Counted from the stretch's first letter, positions 9,178 to 18,400 are shown. The stretch is 64,000 bases of DNA from Chthoniobacteraceae bacterium (GCA_947476045.1 CANJNZ010000002.1:62001-126000); one strand, 5' to 3'. Translations and numbers: made by a program. The notes: a model not told the origin generated them from the letters alone.

Positions 9178-11337
9178 CTACTTTCCCTCTTCGTAAACGC
9201 GCAGTTCCACCATCTGCACGGCGTCCTGCACGCTGTTCTTGATCATGTTCACGCGGACATAGCGAGCGGGCGTTGGTTTGAATTTATGCAGAACGCCTTT
9301 TTCCGTGGCTGGCTCGTTGTTGCTTTCGGCATCCACCACTTTGGTCCAGCTCTTTTCGTCCTCTGAGACTTCGATGTTGTATTTGAAAACCCGTTTGCCT
9401 TCCCACCATGGAAAGATGTGGACGCGATCCAGCGTGCACGTTTTTTCCAAGTCCACCTGCCACCATTGCGGCGGCTTCCACGCGCCCCACAATTTGTTGA
9501 ACGCCACCCAGCCGTCGTTGGCGTTGGCGGCCACTTCGACATCTTTGCCTTCCCCGGCGACCGATGATGCTTTCACGGGTTTGCCGGTCGTCAGGTTCTG
9601 CTCGAAGCTGCGAAACTCCTGCGTTTGCGAGACGCCGATGTTGCCGAATTGCCTGCCGTCCTTGTCGAACAGTGCTGCGCGGATGTTCAGGGTTTCGGCG
9701 GCCTTGAAGGGTTTTTCATAAAGCGGCGAGTCCTTCGTCGGTTCTTCGCCATCGAGCCGGTAGCGAATTTGCACACCCGGCGCGGCGGTGCCCATGCTGA
9801 CTGTGAACGGCTCGCTGAAGAATCCGTCTTTCTTGGAGCCTTCAAATTTAAAATCCACCGGTCTGACGATGGAAAAAGCGCGGGTGTTTTGCTGCACCAT
9901 GCGGCCCTTTTGGTAGCCTTCTTCGATGACGCTGTCCGGCCCCCAAGTGCGCTCGTGTCGCTCCGGCGAACCGGGGAGGTAGCTGTGCACGAGTGCGACT
10001 TGATCCATTTCCCACATCGGGCGGCAGTGGCCCAAAACTTTGTCCTGCTTGGAGAGCATGTCGCCGTTGCAACTAAAAATGCTGAACTCTGGGAAAGGCG
10101 GCATGTCCCACGGGGTCGTGATGGTCGTGTAGCCGAAGTTCAGTGCCTCCCGCGCGCGGCCAGCCCTCGGGAACCATGTGTAGAGAATGATGTCCTTGGC
10201 CAGTTCGCGATCCAGAGGAATGCCGACGGGCATTCCATCCCACATGATCGCTTTCTTGCCGTGCTTTTTCACGATCTTCGCCATTTTCTGGCCATAGGTC
10301 AGCCAGACCGTGTGCTCGCCGGTGAGCCCGTGCTCCTTCATGTATTTTTTTACGTGCTCATTGTTGATGTAGAACGCCGGCTCCACTTCATCGCCACCGA
10401 GGTGAATGTAGGGCGAACTTTTGAAAACCTCGCACATCTCGCCCACGAGCGTATCGAGGATGGGGTAAATGTCGGGGTTCACGACATCCATTGCGCGCCA
10501 TTTCGGATCACCAATCTTGCCTTTGAGACCGCTCAACAACGCGGTGCAGTGCCCGGGGCCTTCGAGTTCGGGCACGCAGGTCACGCCACGTGCGTCGGCG
10601 TAGGCCACGAGATCCTTGAGTTCGTCGAGTGTGTAGGGCGTGACCGGCGGATGATGCACGCTGCTCGCATCGGGGTATGCCGTGGATGGAAATGTGAACG
10701 CGCTGTCGTCGCTCAAATGCAAATGCAGGTAGCGGATTTTGAAAAGGCGGCACGTCTCGGCGGCGATCTTTAAAACGTGAATCGGCTGATGGCTTCGCGC
10801 GCAGTCGGGCATGATTGCGCCGAAATCGGAATACGGCCAGTCCTTGACCGTCATTTTCGGAACAGACGCAGCGTCGCCCTGCATGACGATGGCTTGCAGC
10901 AGAGTCGCTGTGCCTTCGCAAACGGCGCGGTAATCCCAGCCCTCGATCACGATGCGGTCGGTGACTGCAATCGTGTGTGCATAGTCGCGCGTCTTGAGCA
11001 CTTCCTGTCCGCGCACCGTGAGGATGTCCTCTTCTGTCCGAATCTGTGGATTGATTTTCAGCACGATGTCGCCGCCTTTGGGTTCCCCTTCGGCAACCGC
11101 GAGTTTCAGTTTCGTGACCAAAAGAATTTCGTCTGACAAAATTTGCGCCAGCGGTTTCAGCTTTGGATCCGCGGAAACAATCCGCGACTCCGCCGTTAGC
11201 GGAATTTGTCCGCCCTCGACTTTCAACTGCTTCGGCGTCGGAAGAAGATTGAGTGGGTTTGCCGCGTGAGCATTCGGCGCTACCGCGCAAACAGCCAACG
11301 CCAGGCCCGCTGCGCAGGCAAAGGATCTGAGGTTCAT
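9178..11337 (-). CDS. GH20 beta-N-acetylhexosaminidase with C-terminal F5/8-type domain
   Basis: 719 residues from the ATG at 11337, chosen because it begins a clear signal peptide (MNLRSFACAAGLALAVCA...NAHA) and its ATG overlaps the upstream stop as TAATG. Domains in order: GH20b N-terminal domain, GH20 TIM barrel with HLSDD and the catalytic Asp-Glu pair in GGDE (Asp316-Glu317), a chitobiase-like C-terminal Ig-type domain, and a discoidin (F5/8 type C) carbohydrate-binding domain at the end. It should release terminal N-acetylhexosamine from glycans in the periplasm or outside. Translational coupling to the SUMF1-like gene suggests a shared operon. Confidence 0.92.
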   Translation of the reverse strand: MNLRSFACAAGLALAVCAVAPNAHAANPLNLLPTPKQLKVEGGQIPLTAESRIVSADPKLKPLAQILSDEILLVTKLKLAVAEGEPKGGDIVLKINPQIRTEEDILTVRGQEVLKTRDYAHTIAVTDRIVIEGWDYRAVCEGTATLLQAIVMQGDAASVPKMTVKDWPYSDFGAIMPDCARSHQPIHVLKIAAETCRLFKIRYLHLHLSDDSAFTFPSTAYPDASSVHHPPVTPYTLDELKDLVAYADARGVTCVPELEGPGHCTALLSGLKGKIGDPKWRAMDVVNPDIYPILDTLVGEMCEVFKSSPYIHLGGDEVEPAFYINNEHVKKYMKEHGLTGEHTVWLTYGQKMAKIVKKHGKKAIMWDGMPVGIPLDRELAKDIILYTWFPRAGRAREALNFGYTTITTPWDMPPFPEFSIFSCNGDMLSKQDKVLGHCRPMWEMDQVALVHSYLPGSPERHERTWGPDSVIEEGYQKGRMVQQNTRAFSIVRPVDFKFEGSKKDGFFSEPFTVSMGTAAPGVQIRYRLDGEEPTKDSPLYEKPFKAAETLNIRAALFDKDGRQFGNIGVSQTQEFRSFEQNLTTGKPVKASSVAGEGKDVEVAANANDGWVAFNKLWGAWKPPQWWQVDLEKTCTLDRVHIFPWWEGKRVFKYNIEVSEDEKSWTKVVDAESNNEPATEKGVLHKFKPTPARYVRVNMIKNSVQDAVQMVELRVYEEGK

Positions 11338-12317
11338 TATTTTGCCTCCTTCGTCTTTTCGTCGGGTGTGAGAGCTGTGCGGAAGCCGATGGAGAAATAC
11401 GTGTTCTCCGTGTAGAGGTCGGAACGAGAGGCAAGCCGCGCATAGTCGCACGAGTAGGAATATGCGCCGCCGCGGAGCGAGCGATGCACGTTTGGCGAAG
11501 TGAGAGACCAGTCCCAGTTCCACTCCCACACGTTGCCCACCATGTCATGCAGGCCGTAGGCGTTTGGCGGAAAACTCCCGACAGCCGACGTGGAACCGCC
11601 ATCCACCGTGACAAACCGCTTGTCGTTTCCTTCATATCCCTTGTCGTAGGGAATGCCGGATGAATGTCCGAAATAGTTCGCCTTCGTGTGATCGATTTCG
11701 TCTCCCCACGGATAACGCTTACCCTGCAAACCTCCACGCGCGGCATACTCCCATTCGTCGTCAGTCGGCAGACGGTATCCGGAAACTGCGAAGTCCACTT
11801 TCAAGTTTTTGATGTCCTTGCCCGAGCGATATGCTTTTCCGTCCACGAGATAAAAAATCGTCCTACCTTCTTTCTCGCTGCGGGCATTGCACCACTTCGC
11901 GCAATCAAACCAATTGATCGAAACCACAGGATGATCCGGCGCTTTGCCAAAACCCGGATTGTCGAATTGATATCCATGCGCTCTGCCCCAAGTATATACA
12001 TCGTCCCAAAGCGCTTTCGTCACTTCGTATTTGTCCATGTAGAAATCCTTCACCGTCAATTTGTGCTCCCGCCCGTCCGCGTCCTTTCCGTTGTTCGTGC
12101 CGGCCTTGATGAGCGCCATTCCGGTGAGGGGCGGCGGCTCTATCGGTGCTGCTGGCGTTGCCTTGTCCTCAGCGAAAACTGATGTCCCTATGAGGATGGT
12201 CGCCAGAGTTGCTGCGAACGCCCTCGATGCACACCGGTCTGTTTCTTTTGAAAAGAGAGCGCGATGGTTTTGAGGAATACGGACTGACGGCTGAGAGGTG
12301 AAATGTAGATAAGGCAT
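11337..12317 (-). CDS. Secreted SUMF1/FGE-like domain protein
   Basis: About 326 residues from ATG 12317; an in-frame ATG at 12347 is an alternative and the start is uncertain because no Shine-Dalgarno site is seen. A signal-like hydrophobic segment lies about 40 residues in and ends ...VFAED. The rest is a formylglycine-generating-enzyme fold: MDKYEVT, VSINWFDCAKWCN, YRLPTDDEWEYAARGG, VGNVWEW and FSIGFR motifs. The C-terminal region has only a single cysteine (YSYSCDYAR), not the paired copper-binding cysteines of true formylglycine-generating enzymes. It is therefore more likely a non-catalytic or differently acting SUMF1 protein. No sulfatase is in the window. Confidence 0.82.
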   Translation of the reverse strand: MPYLHFTSQPSVRIPQNHRALFSKETDRCASRAFAATLATILIGTSVFAEDKATPAAPIEPPPLTGMALIKAGTNNGKDADGREHKLTVKDFYMDKYEVTKALWDDVYTWGRAHGYQFDNPGFGKAPDHPVVSINWFDCAKWCNARSEKEGRTIFYLVDGKAYRSGKDIKNLKVDFAVSGYRLPTDDEWEYAARGGLQGKRYPWGDEIDHTKANYFGHSSGIPYDKGYEGNDKRFVTVDGGSTSAVGSFPPNAYGLHDMVGNVWEWNWDWSLTSPNVHRSLRGGAYSYSCDYARLASRSDLYTENTYFSIGFRTALTPDEKTKEAK

Positions 12318-12378
12318 ACGAATCGCGAAGCAAGAAGGGGCGATCATTGCTGCACAAGACAAATGTGCGCAGTGAAGT

Positions 12379-13278
12379 TTACAACTCCACGCCCGCAGCG
12401 CGGAAGTCCGCTGGAATCGGTGCGGTGAAATCCAGGCGGCGACCATCGCGGGGATGTGCGAAGCCGAGTTTCCACGCGTGGAGCATCTGGCGCTCGAAGG
12501 TGCCGCGCTTGCCATACACTTCGTCTCCGAGGATGGGATGGCCGAGGTGTTTGAGGTGGACGCGCACTTGATGGGTGCGTCCCGTGTGCAGCGTGCATTC
12601 GACAATCGTGCCACAGGCGAGTTCGCCGAGAACGCGCCATGTCGTCTTCGCATTTCGACCTTTGAGCGGATCCACCACCGCCATTTTTTGCCGGTGCGCA
12701 GGATGACGTCCGAGATGATTTTCCAAGACGCCGTCCTTTTTCTTGAAGCGTCCGCTCGCGAGCGCGAGGTAGATTTTCGACACATCACGCTCGGCGAATT
12801 GCTCCGCGAGCGACTGGTGCGCGAGGTCGTTCTTCGCGGTGACGATGCAACCGCTCGTTTCCTTGTCGAGCCGGTGGACGATGCCGGGGCGCTCGACTCC
12901 GCCGATGCCGCTGAGTTCTTCGCAGTGATGCAGCAGCGCGTTCACAAGCGTGCCGGTGAGGTGGCCGACTGCGGGATGCACGACGAGCCCGGCGGGTTTG
13001 TTGATCACAATGAGATCGCTGTCTTCGTAAAGCACATCGAGCGCGATGTCCTCGGCTTCGGTGGTGCTGGGTGTGACCTCCGGCTCCGTGAGCACGATGC
13101 GTTCATCGCCGCGCAGCTTGTCGTTTTGTTTCGCCTGCGCACCGTTCACGGTGAGATGTCCGCCTTTGATGAGCGCTTGCAGCCGCGAGCGGGAAAGCTC
13201 AGGCACTTTTTCCATGAGGAAATGATCCAGTCGCCAGCCGATATCGGCTTTTTCAACTACGATTTCGCGTGGGATCAT
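12379..13278 (-). CDS. rluD: RluD-like 23S rRNA pseudouridine synthase
   Basis: 299 residues. An S4 RNA-binding domain (about 14-65) is followed by the RluA-family catalytic domain with VHRLDKETSG (catalytic Asp138), the NKPAGLVVHP motif and the GRTHQVRVHL motif. It isomerises uridines in rRNA. Size and order of motifs fit RluD. Its start lies three bases after the stop of the large glycosidase-glycosyltransferase gene, so the two are probably on one transcript. Confidence 0.88.
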   Translation of the reverse strand: MIPREIVVEKADIGWRLDHFLMEKVPELSRSRLQALIKGGHLTVNGAQAKQNDKLRGDERIVLTEPEVTPSTTEAEDIALDVLYEDSDLIVINKPAGLVVHPAVGHLTGTLVNALLHHCEELSGIGGVERPGIVHRLDKETSGCIVTAKNDLAHQSLAEQFAERDVSKIYLALASGRFKKKDGVLENHLGRHPAHRQKMAVVDPLKGRNAKTTWRVLGELACGTIVECTLHTGRTHQVRVHLKHLGHPILGDEVYGKRGTFERQMLHAWKLGFAHPRDGRRLDFTAPIPADFRAAGVEL

Positions 13279-13281
13279 TTT

Positions 13282-15867
13282 TTATTTTGCTGCCTTTGGT
13301 TTCGCCCTGTCACCGCTCACGCGCGCAAGACCGATGGTGTGTGCTGCGTGGATGACGAGGTCGGCGACACGGCGTTTCAGTCGCGCGGCACGCACGGCGA
13401 TCAAGAACACGAATGCCGCGTAAATTCCGATGAGCCACAAATCGCGGTTACTCGTGAAAATCTGGCGGTAAAGCAAAACGCTGAGAGCGATGACATTCAC
13501 AAGGAAAGTGGTCGGCACCATCTTGTTGCGAAGTCGCGCGCGCGTGAGGCACTTCGGGCCGCCGTGGTATTCGGTCACGGTGCCGAGCGTGACGCTCCAC
13601 CAAAAATTGCCGTAAACGAGCACATCCCATTTCTGCCAGCCGGTGTCGTAGGAATAGCGCCAGCCCTCGGCATCGAGCAAAGCGACTGCTTTCTCCAGCA
13701 ACGCTTCGCGGCCCTGGCCGGTCTCGTTCCAAAAATCAATCTGCCGCGTGCTGCCGCCACGACTGTCGCTCGGCAAATCAGGCTCCGGCGTGGAGATGAC
13801 CGCCGCCGGAGTGCGTTTGAATTTTAGCCACGTGAAGTAGCGCGCCCAACCGCGACCCAGCGGCTGGATGAAAGCGAGAAATGCGACGAGCAAGCGCGCG
13901 CGAATGCTGTCGTATTTCGGTTCGATGCGGATGTTCACCATCCACGAAAGCGAGACGCTGACCGTGCCGAGCAACATCATCACAGGCACGATGCGCAGCC
14001 ATTCGAGCGGGATACCGAGCGCGCCGACGAAGAGCGTGAGCGCGATCCATTCGATGCTGCTCAAGTAGGCCGCAAGTTGTGAAATCGGCGCCGGGTAGAG
14101 CGATTGGAAAAGTCCCTGACCGAAAACGCCGTGGTAAATCAGCGGCTTGCTGAACCACCACGTCAGACGCGGTGCGCCGTAGATTTGCCCCTTCCATTTC
14201 GCAGTCCCGGTCGGGCCGAAAAAGATGAGATGCTTGAATCGCAGCAGCGCCTCTGCCTCGCCGTAGCCCTCTTGTTGTTTGCGAAAAGCATCCAGCGTGA
14301 ATCTACGGTAATGCCACACAATCGCGCTCGGCGAGAAAGCGACAACGCCGCCGCTCGTCTGCAAGCGCCAGCAAAAATCCACATCGTCGCCAGCCTTGCG
14401 ATATTCGGGATCGAAGCCACCCACGCTATCGAATGCCCAACGCCAGAACGCCATGTTACATCCGGGCACGTGCTCCGCGACAGTGTCCGCGAGCAAAACG
14501 TGGCTCGGCCCGCCGGGCGATGCGGCGACGGCGGCTTGAATCCAGTTGACTGCAGGCGGTGAAATATTCGGCCCGCCGACTCCCGCATATTCGCCGCTGA
14601 GGATCGTTCCGACGAGGTAAAAAAGCCAGTCTGTGTCGGGCATGCAGTCGCTGTCCGTGTAGGCGATGAGTTCGCCTGTGGAGCCGTGCGCGCCGACGTT
14701 GCGTGCGTAGCTGAGGCCCATGTTTTTTTGAATGATGGAGATGAATGTCGGCTGGTAGCCCGCCGTATACTTCGCGCGTTCGGCGATCCATGTTTTCACG
14801 ATCTCCTGAGTGTTGTCCTTCGAGCCGTCGTCCACGAGCACGATTTCAAAATCGGGGTAGCGCACTTGATCGAGCGCACGCAGACAGTCGCCGAGAGTCT
14901 TTGCGCCATTGTAGCTGCAAACGATCACGCTCACGCGCGGGTAGCGTCGCAACGGCACACGTGCGCTCACGTTGCCGTCCTGCCCAAGTTTCTTTTTTAA
15001 AACATCGAACACTTTCTTCGGCTGACGCTCCGCAGTAACGAGGCCGAATTTCCAATCCGTGATTTCGTGCCCACCGGTGAACCACTCGTCCGTCCACGCA
15101 AAGAAAATCGTTCCCGCCGCGCCACCTTGCACGACGACATCGAGATGCCAGTCGAGGATTTCCGCCTGCCTATCCTCGCCGTTGCGCATCGTATCGAGTC
15201 CGAATTCGCCAAGAATGAGCGGCTTTTCCTCCGCGATATTTTGCAAGCGCGCGAGGTAGCGTTCGAAGTCCGTGCGACGTTCGAGATACACATTGAGCGA
15301 AAGGAAATCCACGTTCGCCGGGCGGATATATTCCGTGGGCGGAAAGCTTGCGTAGCTATAGAGCGGACGCGGGTCCGTCGCGCGGGCGATCTCGATGAGC
15401 CGCTCGAGGAACAACTGCACGCGCGCCACGCCGAGCCAGCGAATCATCGTCGTCGGCACCTCGTTGCCAACGAGGTATGCAAAGATTGCCGGATGGCCCA
15501 CATTTTTCGCCACCGTCTCGCGCACCACGCGCATGATTTGCCGGCAGAGCGAGCGCGAGTTCAGAAACTCGACATGCTGCGTCCACGGGATGCTCACCAG
15601 CACGCGCAAGCCGTGCGAAGCTGCAAGGTCGAGCAGCCAGCGCGGAGGCACGTGATAGACGCGGATCAAATTGATCCCCAATTCCCGCATCTGCGTAAAA
15701 TCCCGCGCCGCCTGCTCCGGCGTGCTCATGTAATCGCCATCGGCGTTCGGCTTGAACGGCCCGTAGGTGACTCCTTTCAGAAACCACTTTTTATCCCCCT
15801 CGAAAAAGAACTTCGCCTGAACGCGAATCGGTTCGAGTGCTGGCGTGGATGTGGTGGTTACTGACAT
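13282..15867 (-). CDS. Fusion of GH2/GH5-like glycosidase and GT2 glycosyltransferase
   Basis: 861 residues. The first 295 residues form a clan GH-A TIM barrel: INLIRVYH, then LVGNE (candidate acid/base Glu136), LSLNVYL and LGEFG (candidate nucleophile Glu221). It has no signal peptide. Residues about 310-550 are a GT2 domain with VSVIVCSYNG, DDGS (346-349), the DSD metal motif (405-407) and AGDDVDFCWR. Hydrophobic segments follow at about 595-645 and 655-675. The C-terminal 160 residues (WRYSYDTGWQKWDV, then two membrane helices) are a separate conserved-looking module. The product is probably an inner-membrane enzyme that polymerises a glycan and carries its own hydrolase-like domain on the cytoplasmic side. 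Confidence 0.85.
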   Translation of the reverse strand: MSVTTTSTPALEPIRVQAKFFFEGDKKWFLKGVTYGPFKPNADGDYMSTPEQAARDFTQMRELGINLIRVYHVPPRWLLDLAASHGLRVLVSIPWTQHVEFLNSRSLCRQIMRVVRETVAKNVGHPAIFAYLVGNEVPTTMIRWLGVARVQLFLERLIEIARATDPRPLYSYASFPPTEYIRPANVDFLSLNVYLERRTDFERYLARLQNIAEEKPLILGEFGLDTMRNGEDRQAEILDWHLDVVVQGGAAGTIFFAWTDEWFTGGHEITDWKFGLVTAERQPKKVFDVLKKKLGQDGNVSARVPLRRYPRVSVIVCSYNGAKTLGDCLRALDQVRYPDFEIVLVDDGSKDNTQEIVKTWIAERAKYTAGYQPTFISIIQKNMGLSYARNVGAHGSTGELIAYTDSDCMPDTDWLFYLVGTILSGEYAGVGGPNISPPAVNWIQAAVAASPGGPSHVLLADTVAEHVPGCNMAFWRWAFDSVGGFDPEYRKAGDDVDFCWRLQTSGGVVAFSPSAIVWHYRRFTLDAFRKQQEGYGEAEALLRFKHLIFFGPTGTAKWKGQIYGAPRLTWWFSKPLIYHGVFGQGLFQSLYPAPISQLAAYLSSIEWIALTLFVGALGIPLEWLRIVPVMMLLGTVSVSLSWMVNIRIEPKYDSIRARLLVAFLAFIQPLGRGWARYFTWLKFKRTPAAVISTPEPDLPSDSRGGSTRQIDFWNETGQGREALLEKAVALLDAEGWRYSYDTGWQKWDVLVYGNFWWSVTLGTVTEYHGGPKCLTRARLRNKMVPTTFLVNVIALSVLLYRQIFTSNRDLWLIGIYAAFVFLIAVRAARLKRRVADLVIHAAHTIGLARVSGDRAKPKAAK

Positions 15868-15927
15868 TGGCAGTCGCGCGTCATAGCGAGGGAAGGGCAG
15901 GGGGGCAAGGAGTGCTCGCTTGTGAGC

Positions 15928-16749
15928 TCACAAATAGAATCGCTCGCAGTTTCCACCGAAAATTGCGGCGCGTTGTGTGTGGCTCATGCTGCGTGTGTAG
16001 TCGTCCACGAGTTTCCATGTTTGCTCGTAGCTCGCGGCGAACTGACACACGGGCCAGTCGCTGCCCCACATCAATCGCTCGGGGCCGAACGCCTCGAATA
16101 CTACATCGAGAAACGGGCGAAAGTCGTCCGGCTTCCACGCACGATGGTCGGCCTCAGTCGCCATGCCGCTGAGTTTGCAAAGCACATGGGGGGCGCTGGC
16201 CAGTTCGCGGATTTGCTCGCGCCATGGGGACAGCGTGCCGTCTTTAATCGGCGGCTTGGCGATGTGATCTAAAACAAACGGCTGCTCGGGAAATTTCGAC
16301 ACCAGTTCGATGGCGGCGGGCAACTGGCGTGGGTAGATGAGGATGTCGTAAGTGAGCGAATATCGGCGCAGCAGCGCGATGCCGCGCACGAATTCCGCGC
16401 CAAGCATGAAGCGGTCGTCCGGCTCATCCTGCACCACGTGTCGCACGCCGACAAACTTTGGATGCCGTGCCAGCCGCGCGATGTCCTCCTCCACGCGCTC
16501 GCTGCGCAAATCCACCCAGCCGACCACGCCTTTCACGCGCTCATCTGCATCCGCGAGGCCGAGTAGCCAGTCGCTTTCCGCGATGTTCTGCCGCGCCTGC
16601 ACGGCGATGCTGCCTTCGAGGTCGAGCGGTTTTTGCAACGGCGCGAGATCCGCCGGAAGCCAGTCGCGATGCAGTGGCGAGCCTGCAGGAATCCACGGAT
16701 ATTGAGCGGCGTCGTAGCGCCAGAAATGTTGATGAGCGTCGAGAAACAT
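15928..16749 (-). CDS. Amidohydrolase 2 family metal-dependent hydrolase
   Basis: 273 residues. Metal-binding HQH near the N terminus (His6, His8), LDHIAKPP (His162) and GSDWPV (Asp231) match the amidohydrolase-2 group that includes L-fuconolactone and L-rhamnono-lactone hydrolases and 2-pyrone-4,6-dicarboxylate hydrolase. A sugar lactonase is the most likely role, but substrate is not determined. It precedes the fusion glycosyltransferase on the same strand with a 60-base gap. Confidence 0.83.
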   Translation of the reverse strand: MFLDAHQHFWRYDAAQYPWIPAGSPLHRDWLPADLAPLQKPLDLEGSIAVQARQNIAESDWLLGLADADERVKGVVGWVDLRSERVEEDIARLARHPKFVGVRHVVQDEPDDRFMLGAEFVRGIALLRRYSLTYDILIYPRQLPAAIELVSKFPEQPFVLDHIAKPPIKDGTLSPWREQIRELASAPHVLCKLSGMATEADHRAWKPDDFRPFLDVVFEAFGPERLMWGSDWPVCQFAASYEQTWKLVDDYTRSMSHTQRAAIFGGNCERFYL

Positions 16750-16821
16750 GCCGCATTTAAGCAGAATCCAACAGGAGTGGGCGAAAGTATTTCAAAGTAA
16801 AGGTTGTGCTTCCCCACTTAC

Positions 16822-16860
16822 CTGCGACTCTGACCTCGCAGATTCAGAGCCCATTTGGGC
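16822..16860 (+). promoter_or_regulatory. Candidate structured 5' leader (overlapping stems) of the RRM gene
   Basis: Two six-base inverted repeats interlock: CTGCGA (16822-16827) with TCGCAG (16836-16841), and CTCTGA (16828-16833) with TCAGAG (16844-16849). The 5' half of the second lies in the loop of the first, the geometry of an H-type pseudoknot or of two exclusive folds. A GCCC-ATTT-GGGC hairpin follows (16849-16860). It lies 115 bases before the start codon of the RNA-binding protein. Fold and function are unproven. Confidence 0.35.
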
Positions 16861-16974
16861 ATTGGTAGATTGCTAGTTGTTTGTAGTGCGGCTCACGCCG
16901 TGGTCTTCTTTGGCAGTTCGAAATCCGATTCACGGAAACAAGCGCAGAAGCTCCATAGTCAGCAAACAATAAAC

Positions 16975-17313
16975 ATGAACAGCAAACTCTACGTAGGAAA
17001 TCTTTCCTTCGACACACTCGAAATCGACATCCAGGACCTCTTCGCGCAAGCGGGGACCGTCAAGGAATGCGCCCTGATGCAGGACCGGATGACCGGCCAG
17101 TCACGCGGCTTCGCATTCGTCACCATGTCCACACCCGACGAAGCACAAAAGGCAATCAGCCTCTTCCACGGCAAAGACGTGGGCGGTCGCGCCCTCACCG
17201 TCAACGAAGCACGCCCACGTGAAGAACGTGCCGGCGGAGGTGGTGGCGGCGGCGGTGGTGGTGGTTATCGCGGCGGAGGTGGTGGTGGTGGTGGTGGCGG
17301 CAAGCGCTACTAA
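16975..17313 (+). CDS. Glycine-rich RRM RNA-binding protein
   Basis: 112 residues from the ATG at 16975, where the RRM begins directly (MNSKLYVGNLSF). RNP-2 (LYVGNL) and RNP-1 (SRGFAFVTM) are intact, and the C terminus is a poly-Gly/Arg tail ending GGKRY. This is the type of single-RRM protein found in cyanobacteria (Rbp) and Verrucomicrobiota, thought to act as a cold-responsive RNA chaperone. No Shine-Dalgarno site precedes the start. A strong terminator follows, so it is probably monocistronic. A frame extending upstream to 16855 gives an unrelated-looking N terminus and is not adopted. Confidence 0.92.
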   Translation: MNSKLYVGNLSFDTLEIDIQDLFAQAGTVKECALMQDRMTGQSRGFAFVTMSTPDEAQKAISLFHGKDVGGRALTVNEARPREERAGGGGGGGGGGGYRGGGGGGGGGGKRY

Positions 17314-17340
17314 GCACAGGCTCTAGCCTCAAAAATTCAA

Positions 17341-17371
17341 AGCGCCCCGGTGAAAGCCGGGGCGCTTTTTG
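17341..17371 (+). terminator. Rho-independent terminator after the RRM gene
   Basis: A perfect 10-base stem (AGCGCCCCGG pairing with CCGGGGCGCT) with a six-base loop is followed by TTTTTG, 27 bases after the RRM stop codon and before argF. Confidence 0.92.
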
Positions 17372-17458
17372 TTTGCATGCGAAATGTAGCGTAATGAGAG
17401 CTTGCCACGGGGCTGGTCGCGGGCATCTTTCGCCCCTTTTTCCAAAAGCCGGAAAGTT

Positions 17459-18400
17459 ATGAAACACTTGTTGTCCATCGAATCGCTCAGTCGGGACGAG
17501 ATACACGTCATCCTCGACCTTGCTGCGCGGATGAAGAGTATGCGCGGTCGGCTCGATAAACACCCGCTGCGGCACCAGTGCTGGGCGCTTATGTTTTCCA
17601 AATCCTCGACGCGCACGCGTGTGTCCTTCGAGGTCGGCATCCGCGAACTCGGCGGCGATGTGTTTTTCCTCGCAGCAGATGACATCCAGCTCGGTCGAGG
17701 CGAGCCCATCGCAGACACGGCGCGTGTGTTAGGGCGGATGTGCCACGGCGCGGTCATCCGCACGTTTGCGCAGAGCGATGTGGAGGATTTTGCGAAATTC
17801 AGCGGCATCCCCACGGTGAACGCACTCACGGATGACGAGCATCCGTGCCAGATTCTTGCCGACTTGCAGACCATCGTGGAACGGCTCGGTAATTTTGCAG
17901 GGCGCGTGGTGACTTTCATCGGCGACGGCGCGTGCAACGTCCCGCGCTCGTGGCTGTGGGCGGCGTCGAAGCTCGACTTTGAGCTGCGCATCGCCGCGCC
18001 CGCGCAGTTCCAGCCGGATGCGGCGACCATCGCGCGCGCATTTCCCGGCGCGCAAAAGCGGGAGGGTTGTTTTGAAAATGCGAGAGGCGGACGGCTCATC
18101 GTCACGGATGATCTCGATGAAGCGGCTCGCGGCGCGGATGTGCTCTACACGGATGTGTGGGTGAGCATGGGTAAGGAGGAGGAGGCGCAGTTCCGCAAGA
18201 CGCAGCTCGCGCGCTATCAGATCAATAATGAACTGCTCGCGCTGGCAAAGCCGGGCGCGCTCGTGATGCATTGCCTGCCCGCGTATCGCGGGCTGGAGAT
18301 CACTACGGATGTCTTCGAGGCCAATGCAGACACGATTTTCACACAGGCGGAAAACCGTCTCCACGCGCAGAAAGCCGTGCTCGCGATGTTGGCCGAATAG
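17459..18400 (+). CDS. argF: Ornithine carbamoyltransferase
   Basis: 313 residues from the ATG at 17459, which follows a GGAAAG-like ribosome site and starts at the conserved N terminus. Carbamoyl-phosphate-binding STRTR (50-54), HPCQILAD (128-135) and the ornithine-loop HCLPAYRG (from 271) are all intact. It makes citrulline from ornithine and carbamoyl phosphate in arginine biosynthesis. The next gene, hisC, starts 52 bases after its stop on the same strand. Confidence 0.95.
   Translation: MKHLLSIESLSRDEIHVILDLAARMKSMRGRLDKHPLRHQCWALMFSKSSTRTRVSFEVGIRELGGDVFFLAADDIQLGRGEPIADTARVLGRMCHGAVIRTFAQSDVEDFAKFSGIPTVNALTDDEHPCQILADLQTIVERLGNFAGRVVTFIGDGACNVPRSWLWAASKLDFELRIAAPAQFQPDAATIARAFPGAQKREGCFENARGGRLIVTDDLDEAARGADVLYTDVWVSMGKEEEAQFRKTQLARYQINNELLALAKPGALVMHCLPAYRGLEITTDVFEANADTIFTQAENRLHAQKAVLAMLAE

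Noticed and set aside
16916-16926. tRNA T-loop-like GTTCGAAATCC
   Set aside because: No matching acceptor, D or anticodon stems within 70 bases upstream; it lies in the leader of the RRM gene.
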